Shown piece after piece: positions 26,215 through 34,569 of a DNA stretch of 64,000 nt. Position 1 is the first letter of the stretch, and each line of letters starts with the position of its first letter. Source of the stretch: Mucilaginibacter flavus (GTDB lineage: Bacteria; Bacteroidota; Bacteroidia; Sphingobacteriales; Sphingobacteriaceae). A program made the translations under genes and the position numbers. The stretch covers positions 95,821-159,820 of the forward strand of contig NZ_JAUFPS010000034.1 of NCBI RefSeq assembly GCF_030409315.1, given 5' to 3'. A model generated the notes under the pieces. That model saw only the letters and a program-made list of their open reading frames with translations. It ran no database searches and was not told the origin of the DNA.

Positions 26215-26763
26215 TTAGCAGAAACGCTTGGGTGGTTGCTCTGGTATATCCTGGTGATAATGAACCAGCGGCTGAATGGGTTGTATAAACCTTTCAGTTA
26301 ATTTCTTTATTGGGCAATAAAACTCAAACTGAACAAATGATAAACTCAGGTTATCCAGTAAAACTATTTTGCCAAAAGGCACATGGTCTTTTTGTGGTAC
26401 GGGAATATCTTTAACTCCCTTGGCATCTAACACGTTATTATCCACAGGCTTGGTGGTATCGTAATTAGGTATACACATCAGGTGAAGCGCCGTACGCGTA
26501 AGCCTCATTTTTACATAATTGTAGCTGGTGCTTCCAAATTGAATTTTCCCGGCTATGTTTTCAAACCGGGCCCAGTCATGAATGTTGGGCATATTAACCG
26601 GTATTGATATTTCGGTTAAATCTTTAACATTATATAAACCTTTGCTTATTTGCTGGTTATAAAACTTATCTGTTTTGTAAACCAAATATTGATGCAATGC
26701 CAGGTGCCCGCCAATATTGAGCAGGTGAACGTTCAGTAAAAGCAAGGCAATAATTCTTTTCAA
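26215..26763 (-). CDS. Exported protein of unknown function
   Basis: A 182-residue protein starting with TTG at 26763 (KRIIALLLLNVHLLNIGGH follows the start). The N-terminus is a short hydrophobic segment, either a signal peptide or an anchor. Features include LHQYLVYKTDKFYNQQIS, a segment with NIHDWARFENIAGKIQFG, and a Pro/His-rich C-terminal tail (VHYHQDIPEQPPKRFC) ending in Cys. I recognise no family. The His/Cys-rich tail could bind metal, but that is a guess. It is transcribed alone, and the next gene diverges. Confidence 0.6.
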   Translation of the reverse strand: MKRIIALLLLNVHLLNIGGHLALHQYLVYKTDKFYNQQISKGLYNVKDLTEISIPVNMPNIHDWARFENIAGKIQFGSTSYNYVKMRLTRTALHLMCIPNYDTTKPVDNNVLDAKGVKDIPVPQKDHVPFGKIVLLDNLSLSFVQFEFYCPIKKLTERFIQPIQPLVHYHQDIPEQPPKRFC

Positions 26764-26979
26764 TTTGGTTTATAGGTAATTGAGCAATAAAGATGGCATT
26801 TATTATTAAATATTCAAAATATTTAATACGGAATCATATTATACTGGTTAAAGGTGAATAGCCATATGCCGGTAAATTTTATTCCGAACATAATTAAAGG
26901 GTTGATGTTCATTTGTTGTGACCGTAAAATTCACCAAATTTGATATACTATCTATTTCGGCATTTTTTAACAATTTACC

Positions 26980-27858
26980 GTGAAAACAATACCCACCTTA
27001 TTAATTTTATTAACGGCCCTTGCCGGGCATGCCCAGGAAAGCATAAAATGGCCTCAGCATAAAAAAGCTGCCATTGTGCTTACTTATGACGATGCTTTGG
27101 TTTCGCAACTAAATGTGGCCGTGCCCCAATTGGAGGCCGCACATTTAAAAGCTACTTTCTTTTTAACGGGCGATATTGATCCGGCAACTATTCCACGCTG
27201 GCGCAAACTTGGCAAACGGGGTTTTGAACTGGCCAACCATACCATTTTTCATCCTTGTTTAAGTACAGATGATAACCCGGTTCACTCTGAAAATTATACA
27301 CCCTACAGCATGATTAGGGAGATTGAGGTAATGAACCACTTTTTATACGCCGTTGACGGCAAAACAAACCGCACCTACGCCTACCCCTGCACCGAAACAA
27401 CCGCCGGCGGTAAAGATTATGTCGATTCGCTCAGAAAATTCAACCAGATAAAATATGCCCGCGGCGGCGGCGATGCCAGCGATTTTATAACCGACTTTAA
27501 GCGCCTTGATCCTATGCTGGTTCCTTCTTTTGGGGTGGAGGATAATACAACCGGGGCGCAACTCATCGCGTTTGTAAAAAAGGTTCAACAAGCCGGCGGA
27601 ATGGGCGTGCTGATGATTCATGGCATTGGCGGCGATTATATCACCATATCGGCCAAAGCGCATCAGGAAATGCTGGATTACATCAGCAAAAACAAAAACG
27701 AACTATGGGTGCCAACCTTTCAGCAGGCTATGGATTATATTAAACAAGCCAATAAGCCTTTCGGGCCTGTTGGCAGGGTAACGGCAAAGGCCGAGCGATT
27801 AAACCCTATTAAACCTAAAACCCCGCCCGCAAAGGCTCAAAAAACAACAGGGGTATAG
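26980..27858 (+). CDS. Secreted polysaccharide deacetylase (NodB homology)
   Basis: A 292-residue protein starting with GTG at 26980, which opens a signal peptide (MKTIPTLLILLTALAGHAQE). The NodB motifs are present: Asp37-Asp38 in LTYDDALV, the metal His pair 87 and 91 in ELANHTIFHP, YAYPCTET, and the C-terminal LMIHGIGGDY with a metal or catalytic His. Carbohydrate esterase family 4 enzymes remove N- or O-acetyl groups from chitin, peptidoglycan or xylan. The C-terminal 30 residues are Lys/Pro-rich. Its stop codon is only 11 bp from that of the convergent kinase gene. Confidence 0.9.
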   Translation: MKTIPTLLILLTALAGHAQESIKWPQHKKAAIVLTYDDALVSQLNVAVPQLEAAHLKATFFLTGDIDPATIPRWRKLGKRGFELANHTIFHPCLSTDDNPVHSENYTPYSMIREIEVMNHFLYAVDGKTNRTYAYPCTETTAGGKDYVDSLRKFNQIKYARGGGDASDFITDFKRLDPMLVPSFGVEDNTTGAQLIAFVKKVQQAGGMGVLMIHGIGGDYITISAKAHQEMLDYISKNKNELWVPTFQQAMDYIKQANKPFGPVGRVTAKAERLNPIKPKTPPAKAQKTTGV

Positions 27859-27869
27859 TTTACTACCGG

Positions 27870-29177
27870 TTAGTTTAATTCCAGCAAGCGCCCTAACTCC
27901 GCTGTTAAATATTCAAAGCCCGGTCGGGATGATATGGCTGGCGCTAAGCATTCGTTTTTAAGTTCCGTTATCTTCTTCAAAATGCTTTCATTTCCTTTTT
28001 CGTTGCATAAAAAAAGCAGGTCATCCAACAGGTAACCATAGGCGCTCACTTCTATTCGTTCAAAAGCACGGGCCGGTTGTTCGTCGGTTATATCATAAAA
28101 AGATGCCGCGCCAAAATCGCTGAATAGTGTATTTCCGGCTTCGTCTATTAAGGTATTGTGCGCGTACAAATCGCCGTGCATAATACCGTGCCTGTGCAGC
28201 TGGGCGGCTAATGAAGCTATAGTAGTCGCTATTTTCAATACCTGGTTTAACGAAAGATTAAAGCCCTCTTTAAATACATCCCTTGTACAGCTCGCCAGGC
28301 TGGGCGGCATACCCAGGTTAAAAAAGCGGGGAGGTATTAGTTCCATAACCAATCCGGTTTTACCTTCGGGGTTGCCTTTGATCTGCCCAATCAATTTTGC
28401 CAGGCCGGGATGGTGGCCCGCGGCTATATAGGCATTCATTTCATCTTCGGGGAAACCATCGCTGGTTACAGCTCCCTTAAACACTTTAACTGCTACTTCT
28501 TTACCGCCGGCATTTGTAGCAGCTTTATAGATCATCCCCGAGGCTCCTTCGCCTAATAGTTGTTTAATTTCCAAATTGGCCCAATCAATAAAGGCCGGTG
28601 GCAGCACATCGGGTTTAATATTGAACCGATTCCCGGAGATTGCCAGCCATGCAAGTTTAGGCATAGTTAAAAGCCATCCCGGTAAAGCCGTAAGCCGATT
28701 CGCGGAGACCCGTAAAAGAGAAAGGCCCTGGCAGTTTTTTAATTCATCGGGCAATTCGGTTAGTTGATTGCCCGCAAGCATCAGCTTTTGCATTCTTGAG
28801 CACCTCCCAATCTCGGGCGGTAATACGCTTATTTTGTTATTGGTAAGAATGAGCCAGCGTAAATTGAGATTAATTGCCCTCCCGGGAACGGTTTCTATCC
28901 TGTTTGATTTAAAGCCAACGGTATCAAGCAATGGGCAATCGGCCAATACTTCGGGTAAAGCGGTAAACAGGTTTTCGGAACAGAAAAAAACCTTTAAATT
29001 TTTTAGCCGACCAAAATCTATGGGTAACGCGGTTAGTTTATTGGATGAAAGATCAAGCCTTTCTAAAGTATCTGATAGTTCAAAGATCTCTTCCGGAAAA
29101 TGTTCAAGCCCCTCAGATAGTGTTAGTGAAACAGCCCCTTTAAGCTCGCCCCGCTTTAATTGTATTAAAGTTTGCAT
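27870..29177 (-). CDS. Leucine-rich-repeat protein kinase
   Basis: A 435-residue cytoplasmic protein with no signal peptide. Residues of about 15-190 form roughly eight leucine-rich repeats of the LDLSSNKLTALP type. A Ser/Thr-kinase-like domain starts near 205. It has the Gly loop LGEGASGMIYKA (208-219), the ATP-binding Lys231 in VAVKVFK, a catalytic loop HGDLYAHN with Asp336 and Asn341 (HGD instead of HRD), and Asp354 in SDFGAAS. All core catalytic residues are present, so it may be active. Bacterial proteins joining LRRs and a kinase occur in Bacteroidota but have no settled function. The substrate is unknown. Confidence 0.88.
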   Translation of the reverse strand: MQTLIQLKRGELKGAVSLTLSEGLEHFPEEIFELSDTLERLDLSSNKLTALPIDFGRLKNLKVFFCSENLFTALPEVLADCPLLDTVGFKSNRIETVPGRAINLNLRWLILTNNKISVLPPEIGRCSRMQKLMLAGNQLTELPDELKNCQGLSLLRVSANRLTALPGWLLTMPKLAWLAISGNRFNIKPDVLPPAFIDWANLEIKQLLGEGASGMIYKAATNAGGKEVAVKVFKGAVTSDGFPEDEMNAYIAAGHHPGLAKLIGQIKGNPEGKTGLVMELIPPRFFNLGMPPSLASCTRDVFKEGFNLSLNQVLKIATTIASLAAQLHRHGIMHGDLYAHNTLIDEAGNTLFSDFGAASFYDITDEQPARAFERIEVSAYGYLLDDLLFLCNEKGNESILKKITELKNECLAPAISSRPGFEYLTAELGRLLELN

Positions 29178-29360
29178 ATAATGTTTACCCGGCCCGTTTA
29201 AGCGGCTATTTGTATATTCCTGTTACTGACTTATAAGTTGTTGCGTTCGCAACAGGTGTGGAACAATACTTACAACACATCGTTAAAAATCAATAAGTTA
29301 TAAATTGCCATATTTTACAAATCGCAACAGAACCGCAACAAAGCTACAAGATTAAGTGTG

Positions 29361-30161
29361 TTATTTTTTGATATTTACTTCTACAGTGGCCGTTCTGCGG
29401 GTAGCGGTGTACACAATTCCGTTTACCATTTCGTAACCGGTTGATACACTTTGCGAACTCCGCTTTAAAATAACGCCGGTATTGTTATTAATTAATATCG
29501 ATCCGTTAATGCGGCTGTTTAGATTATCGCCCAAAACAGATGTTTTGTAGGTAAGGGTGGTGGTAAGCGCGTTTACCGCGTAAACGGTATAAACGGTTTC
29601 TGATGAGTTGGCGGTATTGGTCCAGGCGTAACCCTTTTTCATTGACGGATTTACCGAAAAATTTACCATAAACTGCAAAGTTGTGCCCGGCGTTAAATTC
29701 TCTGGCTGAATACCGGTGAATGACAACAAGGTATCATTTACGGTTGATGGTCGCCTTATGCTTAGCACTTCGCCCTTTTTGTTTACAGATACAACAGCCT
29801 GGTTATTTATCATTTTTTGCAAACCAACCTGTATAAACGAATTAGGATCTGCAGGTTTGGCCGAATTGTATACCAGGTTTTGATCCATGGCATTCACAGT
29901 ATCCACAAGCTTATCTGTGGTAATAACAACATAAGCTCCTTTGTCTGTAACGTCGGTTACCTTGTAGGTTTTAATTAGAGTTGAAAATGAACTAACATGT
30001 AATGTTTGGCTACCGCGCTGCAATACACAATTTGACCTGGTTAACACCTGCCTTTGAAATTCATCTCCTTTTTTAAATACAGCTTGCGCAAATGCCAGGC
30101 TGCTTATGAAGGTTAGCAGCACCATTAACATATATTTAAACCGGTTGGGGGCGGTATTCAT
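29361..30161 (-). CDS. Secreted protein of unknown function (about 266 residues)
   Basis: The start is placed at the ATG at 30161, since it opens a signal peptide (MNTAPNRFKYMLMVLLTFIS then SLAFAQ); an upstream ATG at 30224 in frame would add 21 residues. The mature part is beta-rich (VVSVNKKGEVLSIRRPSTVN, TLTYKTSVLGDNLNSRINGS, GVILKRSSQSVSTGYEM). It may belong to the DUF6263-like group of Bacteroidota, but I cannot confirm this. It follows the proline-rich gene closely on the same strand and is probably in an operon with it. Confidence 0.65.
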   Translation of the reverse strand: MNTAPNRFKYMLMVLLTFISSLAFAQAVFKKGDEFQRQVLTRSNCVLQRGSQTLHVSSFSTLIKTYKVTDVTDKGAYVVITTDKLVDTVNAMDQNLVYNSAKPADPNSFIQVGLQKMINNQAVVSVNKKGEVLSIRRPSTVNDTLLSFTGIQPENLTPGTTLQFMVNFSVNPSMKKGYAWTNTANSSETVYTVYAVNALTTTLTYKTSVLGDNLNSRINGSILINNNTGVILKRSSQSVSTGYEMVNGIVYTATRRTATVEVNIKK

Positions 30162-30237
30162 TTTTATATTATTGGTTATAATGCCCTGGGGGTAAGCAGC
30201 GACACTACTATTATTAAAGCTCATTTAAAAAGCCGGT

Positions 30238-30975
30238 TTATTTAGTTTTTGCCTTGTTATGGTTTTTATTTGCAGCCCCCTTATTATCAGGCTTTACAAA
30301 TTGGGCTGCTCCCTGCTTAATCAGCCGCGGATTTTCACTTTGCGGCAAGGCCGGGATAGACCAAAGATCAAGACCGCTGCTTTGGGGCAATGAAAACTCA
30401 GGCGCACAAATCACCGCGGGCATCAACGGGATAATGCTTTTAATTATAACTCCATTTACCAGCGGAACAGGCTCCTTTGGCGATGGTGGCATTTCCGGCG
30501 CTTGCAGTACGGGCAATTCTGTATTTTGAACTACTATAGCATCGGTTAGCTGTTGTTTGGGCATTGACGGTGCATCTGGCGTATTGGGAGCCGGAAGACC
30601 CGGCAGCCCATCACCCCCATCTGAGAGTGCCGGTATATCGGGCTGGTTTGCAGCCGGAGCACTTGTGCCAATAGCAGCTAAAACCGGTACCTCTATTGCC
30701 GGTATCTGTGGCAATGCCGGTACAGGCACATCAATAATTGTTAAAGTATTGAGCTTTGCGGTGGTGTTTTTGTTGTTGAAACTTCCCTTGGCCTGGCTGT
30801 TAGCTGGTACCGGCGATACTGGCGGCGGAACATTCCAATCAGAAAAGGAGCTGTGTTGTGCAATGGCCCTGTTTAAACAACCTGCTACAATAAATACCGT
30901 AAACACAGCGGTCCTTAGCATCCTGCTACGGCCGTAAGTATCCCCGGTTTTTTTTAGCATGTATAATGTTTCCAT
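30238..30975 (-). CDS. Proline-rich secreted protein of unknown function
   Basis: The ATG at 30975 is preferred; a longer frame opens at 31038. A hydrophobic segment (TAVFTVFIVAGCLNRAIA) serves as signal peptide or anchor. The rest is low in structure and rich in Pro/Ala/Val, with phrases such as PVPALPQIPAIEVPVL, GDGLPGLPAPNTPDAPSMP and QAPEMPPSPKEP, and a Lys-rich tail (KNHNKAKTK). It could span the periplasm or attach to the wall. It diverges from the small membrane-protein gene at 31275, sharing the region with the first paired element. Confidence 0.6.
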   Translation of the reverse strand: METLYMLKKTGDTYGRSRMLRTAVFTVFIVAGCLNRAIAQHSSFSDWNVPPPVSPVPANSQAKGSFNNKNTTAKLNTLTIIDVPVPALPQIPAIEVPVLAAIGTSAPAANQPDIPALSDGGDGLPGLPAPNTPDAPSMPKQQLTDAIVVQNTELPVLQAPEMPPSPKEPVPLVNGVIIKSIIPLMPAVICAPEFSLPQSSGLDLWSIPALPQSENPRLIKQGAAQFVKPDNKGAANKNHNKAKTK

Positions 30976-31154
30976 TAACTTTTTATTTCTTATGTAAGGG
31001 TAGGTATTATCACGTTTTATGGTACTTATATAGCACACGCTAACCTATATTAAAGATAGCCTTTTTATCAATAACACAACCTTTCCGGTTTGTTTTGGTA
31101 ATGCGTTAAACCAAGTTATTAATTATTGGGATAAAATTACGGTTTATATACCAC

Positions 31155-31223
31155 TCAAAAAATACCAACCGCTTTGTATTGTGTGCCTCTTTACCACTTC
31201 ATAAAATTGTAATATGAAAGTGG
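31155..31223 (+). promoter_or_regulatory. Paired element, copy 1 (promoter-like, with dyad)
   Basis: TCAAAAAATACCAAC (31155-31169) is followed by CTTTGTATTGTGT (31172-31184) and CATAAAATTGT (31200-31210). TTG (31179) and TAAAATTG (31202) are 20 bases apart, like a Bacteroidota promoter with one mismatch. A dyad CCACTTCATA (31194-31203) with 31213-31223 brackets the -7 region. The near-identical copy 2 lies at 34194-34266 with the same internal spacing. Confidence 0.65.
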
Positions 31224-31274
31224 CAAAGTATACCAGCCGGCTTTAATCCATTGTTTTACCTAAAATAATAGCAT

Positions 31275-31475
31275 ATGAAAACGTTAGAGTATTTGCTTTA
31301 CGGCTTACCCCTTATTTTTATATACCTTTCACGCGTATATATGCGCAAATTTAAACGCCTTAATGGCACAGGCAAAATACCCGATATTATAGGGGCCAAA
31401 CGCAGGCAAAACATATATCTTTTTTTAGCCGTTGTATCTTCGGCATTAATCGTGTTAGTGGTTATTCAATTTTAG
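31275..31475 (+). CDS. Small membrane protein (66 residues)
   Basis: It has two hydrophobic segments, TLEYLLYGLPLIFIYLSRVY at the start and a second near the end (IYLFLAVVSSALIVLVVIQF), joined by a basic loop (MRKFKRLNGTGK). I recognise no family. It starts 65 nt after the CATAAAATTGT box of the first paired element and precedes the histidine kinase gene on the same strand by 138 bp. It could be a small partner of the kinase, but that rests only on position. Confidence 0.55.
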   Translation: MKTLEYLLYGLPLIFIYLSRVYMRKFKRLNGTGKIPDIIGAKRRQNIYLFLAVVSSALIVLVVIQF

Positions 31476-31613
31476 CGTTGTCAATATATGTAAGGCTTAC
31501 AACAGCAACAAGCCTTATCGGGGATGTGTTCAGTAACTGTGAGCAGGTCCCCTTCATGTGTTTTGCCGGTAAGGTTGAAAAGTATTATCTTTATTTGGGC
31601 ACATAAACCGATT

Positions 31614-33287
31614 ATGAAATACTTTTTTCTTTATTTATTTCTTTGGGTTGTAACTCCGTGCCCTGGGCAAAACATAGATAGTTTAAAAAAAATAGCTTTT
31701 CACCAGAAAAAGCTATCAATACAAAAAGGCTTATTGTTAGCCGGCATTGGCAATACTTATTTTGCAAAACACAGTTATGATTCATCGGCCCGTTATTTTG
31801 ATAAGGCAGCTATAGTATTAACCCCTTTTAGTAAACAAGACACGCTTACCGGCAATTACACCAACTTAGCTAATGCCTATATCGGGCTAAAAAATTATAA
31901 TAAGGCTATCGCGATGTATAACCAAGTAATTAGCGTGGCCCCAAAAACAGGCCCCCGTAGAGTGCTTTTGGCCGCGTTTAAACAAATGGGCGCGTTATAT
32001 GAAAGCAAACATAATTACCGCGAAGCATTAAGCTATTTCAGGCAATCATTTGACATTAGCGATTCTTTGGATTTTGCCGAAAAAACCCGTGAAAACACCT
32101 CTGAGGCCTACAGCCATAACTTTATGACGGATGTTATGGGAAGCATTAAGCACAAAACAGAATCTGAAGAGGATATTCTGAAAACCATTGATACCAAAAA
32201 ATCATTAAATGATACCCTGGCCGTTACCATCAACTATTTTAACCTGGGCCAGTTATATAAAAGCAAAAAAATGTACCCGCAGGCGTTGGATGCCCTTGAA
32301 ACCTGCTTAAACTTTGCCACTGCCATCAACTATACCGATATGCAAACCAGCGCTGTAAATGAAATTGCCGATTTATATGAGCGCACCGGCAACTATAAAC
32401 AATCTTTAATTTATTTTAAAAAGCGCGGTGTAATAAGCGCGCTAAACAAGGCCGGCAAATCCAAAACCATAGATGAGCTGCAAACCAAATATGAGATAAC
32501 ACAACGGGAAGATCAGCTATTACAACAGCAGTTTGAAATAACCAAGCGCAACTATTGGGTTACCGGTACTTTTATTATTGTATTGCTGATGCTGCTCATC
32601 GGGTTCATTTATTATAAACAAACCCAGCTTAGGCAACGCAATATTGCCATGAAAGCTATTATTGAAACCGAGGAAAGCGAACGACGGAGAATTGCACAGG
32701 ATTTGCACGATAGTGTAAGCCAAACCATGTCGGCCGCCAAAATCAACCTTGCTGTGATTGGAGCCGAACTGCCCTTTGTAAATGATGATCAAAAACGACG
32801 GTTTGAAAAAGCCATTACCATGGTTGATGACGGCTTTAAAGAGGTGCGTACCATATCGCACAATATGATGCCCTGGGCGCTTAACGAAACCGGCCTGGCG
32901 CAGGTGGTTAAACAGTTTTTAGGCAATATTGAAACGGATACCATGGCCGTAAACTTTTTCAGTAAAGGATTTGACGCGCCTTTTGATGATACCACCGAGA
33001 TAATCCTGTACCGGGTATTGCAGGAAAGTGTGCATAATGTAATGAAACATGCCCATGCCAACAGGCTTGACATCGCGCTGATTAAAGATGAAGAAAACAT
33101 CAGCCTAACTATTGAAGATAATGGCAAAGGTTTTGACGCTACCAATCCGGCTATTTATAATGGCATGGGGCTTAACAACCTCCGGTCGAGGATTAACTTT
33201 TTAAAGGGTAAGGTTGAATTTGACTCGCAGGTGGGTAAGGGCACGTTGGTATCGGTGTATGTGCCTTTTGCTAAGAAAGGCTTATAG
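31614..33287 (+). CDS. TPR-containing NarL-type sensor histidine kinase
   Basis: The ATG at 31614 is chosen because it opens a signal peptide (MKYFFLYLFLWVVTPCPGQN); the open frame extends upstream to 31524. The 557-residue protein has a periplasmic TPR region (about 40-290), a membrane helix (GTFIIVLLMLLIGFIYY, about 318-335), a HisKA_3 domain with phospho-acceptor His365 in IAQDLHDSVSQ, and a HATPase domain with VLQESVHNVMKHAHA, IEDNGKGFD and GMGLNNLRSR. It would pass phosphate to the NarL-type regulator encoded convergently at 33514-34155. The signal is unknown. Confidence 0.9.
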   Translation: MKYFFLYLFLWVVTPCPGQNIDSLKKIAFHQKKLSIQKGLLLAGIGNTYFAKHSYDSSARYFDKAAIVLTPFSKQDTLTGNYTNLANAYIGLKNYNKAIAMYNQVISVAPKTGPRRVLLAAFKQMGALYESKHNYREALSYFRQSFDISDSLDFAEKTRENTSEAYSHNFMTDVMGSIKHKTESEEDILKTIDTKKSLNDTLAVTINYFNLGQLYKSKKMYPQALDALETCLNFATAINYTDMQTSAVNEIADLYERTGNYKQSLIYFKKRGVISALNKAGKSKTIDELQTKYEITQREDQLLQQQFEITKRNYWVTGTFIIVLLMLLIGFIYYKQTQLRQRNIAMKAIIETEESERRRIAQDLHDSVSQTMSAAKINLAVIGAELPFVNDDQKRRFEKAITMVDDGFKEVRTISHNMMPWALNETGLAQVVKQFLGNIETDTMAVNFFSKGFDAPFDDTTEIILYRVLQESVHNVMKHAHANRLDIALIKDEENISLTIEDNGKGFDATNPAIYNGMGLNNLRSRINFLKGKVEFDSQVGKGTLVSVYVPFAKKGL

Positions 33288-33323
33288 GGGCAGGGATGCT
33301 TTCAGCATTGCAAACCCGCAAAA

Positions 33324-33480
33324 CTTTGGCTAAAGCCATCTTTTCGGCGACCCTGTAGACCGTTGGCTAAAGCCAAACGGCAACGAATAAAAAAAATTGG
33401 GTTCAATAAAAATTGAAAATTCATTGCCGTCCCATTTATGGGGCGGAAAGAAAAAAAGCAACAAATTGGCTTTAGCCAAA
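33324..33480. repeat. MITE-like palindromic repeat between kinase and regulator genes
   Basis: TTGGCTAAAGCCAA (33363-33376) and TTGGCTTTAGCCAA (33466-33479) are palindromic words, and a further TTTGGCTAAAGCCA lies at about 33325. GCCGTCCCATTTATGGGGCGG sits between. The arrangement of inverted modules without coding capacity suggests a non-autonomous repeat. It may also separate the two convergent transcripts. Confidence 0.65.
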
Positions 33481-33513
33481 ATCAGTTCTCTATATCTAAA
33501 ATATCATTTCACC

Positions 33514-34155
33514 TTACAAATTATACTGTAATATAAACTTGGTAAGTTCAACCGGGTTTTTCAAATTCAGCTTTTGCATAATATTTTTACGGTGCGTTTC
33601 TACCGTGTAAATACTCAGGTGCAGATGATTGGCCATTTGCTGATTGGTAAAATCCTGCTTTATAAATTGCAGCAGCTCTACCTCTCTTTTGGTAAGCTGA
33701 AACTGTTTTAAAAAAACATCCGGCTCATCAAAGTTTGAATTTACTACAGGCACCTTGGTTGGGAAACAAGGAGTACCTTCACTTACAAGGCGCATAACCC
33801 TTAACAGCTCGCTCTTCTCGGCATTTTTAAAAAGATAGCCATCGGCACCGGCAGCCTTTGCCTTTTCAATCAGGTGTTCTTCATTATAGGTAGATAGCAT
33901 GATCACCTTAATTTTAGGGTGATAATCCTTCACCCTTTTTAGCACGTCAAACCCGTTCATACCGGGCATGTTGATATCCAGTAGTATAAGTTTAGGCGTA
34001 TGGGTGTGTAGCAAACCCAGTACCTCTTTGCCGTTGGCGGCAATATTCATGATCTCGATATCGGGTTCGGTTTGCAGGAGCATGCACAGTCCGTTTATGA
34101 ACAAAGTATGATCATCTGCAATAATCACCGATAGTTTTTCTGTTTTCGTTTCCAT
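33514..34155 (-). CDS. NarL/FixJ-family response regulator
   Basis: A 213-residue protein. The receiver domain has Asp14-Asp15 (IIADDHTLF), phospho-acceptor Asp60 (LILLDINMPGMNGFD), a Ser/Thr at about 88 and Lys110 (YLFKNAEKSE). The C-terminal LuxR-type helix-turn-helix (about 150-213) reads LTKREVELLQFIKQDFTNQQ, then SIYTVETHRKNIMQKL. It is the probable partner of the histidine kinase at 31614. Copy 2 of the paired element lies 39 bp upstream of its start, so auto-regulation is possible. Confidence 0.93.
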   Translation of the reverse strand: METKTEKLSVIIADDHTLFINGLCMLLQTEPDIEIMNIAANGKEVLGLLHTHTPKLILLDINMPGMNGFDVLKRVKDYHPKIKVIMLSTYNEEHLIEKAKAAGADGYLFKNAEKSELLRVMRLVSEGTPCFPTKVPVVNSNFDEPDVFLKQFQLTKREVELLQFIKQDFTNQQMANHLHLSIYTVETHRKNIMQKLNLKNPVELTKFILQYNL

Positions 34156-34193
34156 CGTACTAATTATCAGTAAATCTAAACTTTATTGGCACT

Positions 34194-34266
34194 TCAAAAA
34201 ATACCAACTGCTTTGTATTGTGTACCCAGCCGCTGCTCCATAAAATTGTGTTACAGAAACGGAGCA
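34194..34266 (+). promoter_or_regulatory. Paired element, copy 2 (promoter-like, with dyad)
   Basis: TCAAAAAATACCAAC (34194-34208), CTTTGTATTGTGT (34211-34223) and CATAAAATTGT (34239-34249) keep exactly the 28-base spacing of copy 1. TTG (34218) and TAAAATTG (34241) are again 20 bases apart. The bracketing dyad is TGCTCC (34234-34239) with GGAGCA (34261-34266); its sequence differs from copy 1 but the symmetry is kept. Confidence 0.65.
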
Positions 34267-34315
34267 AAAAAAATCGATCTGTTAATAATTTTTCAGGAAT
34301 CATAACCTAAATACG

Positions 34316-34459
34316 ATGAGAGATATAATAGGAACCCTGCTGATTATGATATTTTGCATAACAGCGCTATCGCGCAACCGCCATCCGGAAAGGGCGATGC
34401 CAACAAAACCCAAAAACAAACCATTAAAACCCGGTAGCCATGAGCAGGCGCAGGGTTAA
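34316..34459 (+). CDS. Very small membrane protein (47 residues)
   Basis: ATG at 34316 to TAA at 34457 encodes a hydrophobic segment (IIGTLLIMIFCITAL) followed by a basic, Pro/Lys-rich tail (RNRHPERAMPTKPKNKP). It starts 67 nt after the CATAAAATTGT box of the second paired element, matching the 65-nt distance in front of the 66-residue ORF at 31275. That shared layout is the main support for it being a gene. No family is recognised. Confidence 0.45.
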   Translation: MRDIIGTLLIMIFCITALSRNRHPERAMPTKPKNKPLKPGSHEQAQG

Positions 34460-34521
34460 TTAAAAGCTGCTTACAGGGAGCATCAACGCCCAAAAACAAA
34501 CTATATAAATTAGGGGGATGG

Positions 34522-34550
34522 AGCCCCGTCGGTAGCAATATCGCGGGGTT
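34522..34550. terminator. Weak hairpin between the 47-residue ORF and the M28 peptidase gene
   Basis: AGCCCCG (34522-34528) pairs with CGGGGTT (34544-34550) including one G-U. The tail is only moderately T-rich (TCCTATTTTC), so the call is tentative. Confidence 0.35.
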
Positions 34551-34569
34551 TCCTATTTTCTATGGTTCT

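Noticed and set aside
28768..29181. Plus-strand ORF opposite the LRR-kinase
   Set aside because: It is the antisense of the regularly spaced leucine-rich repeats, which leave open frames on the other strand.
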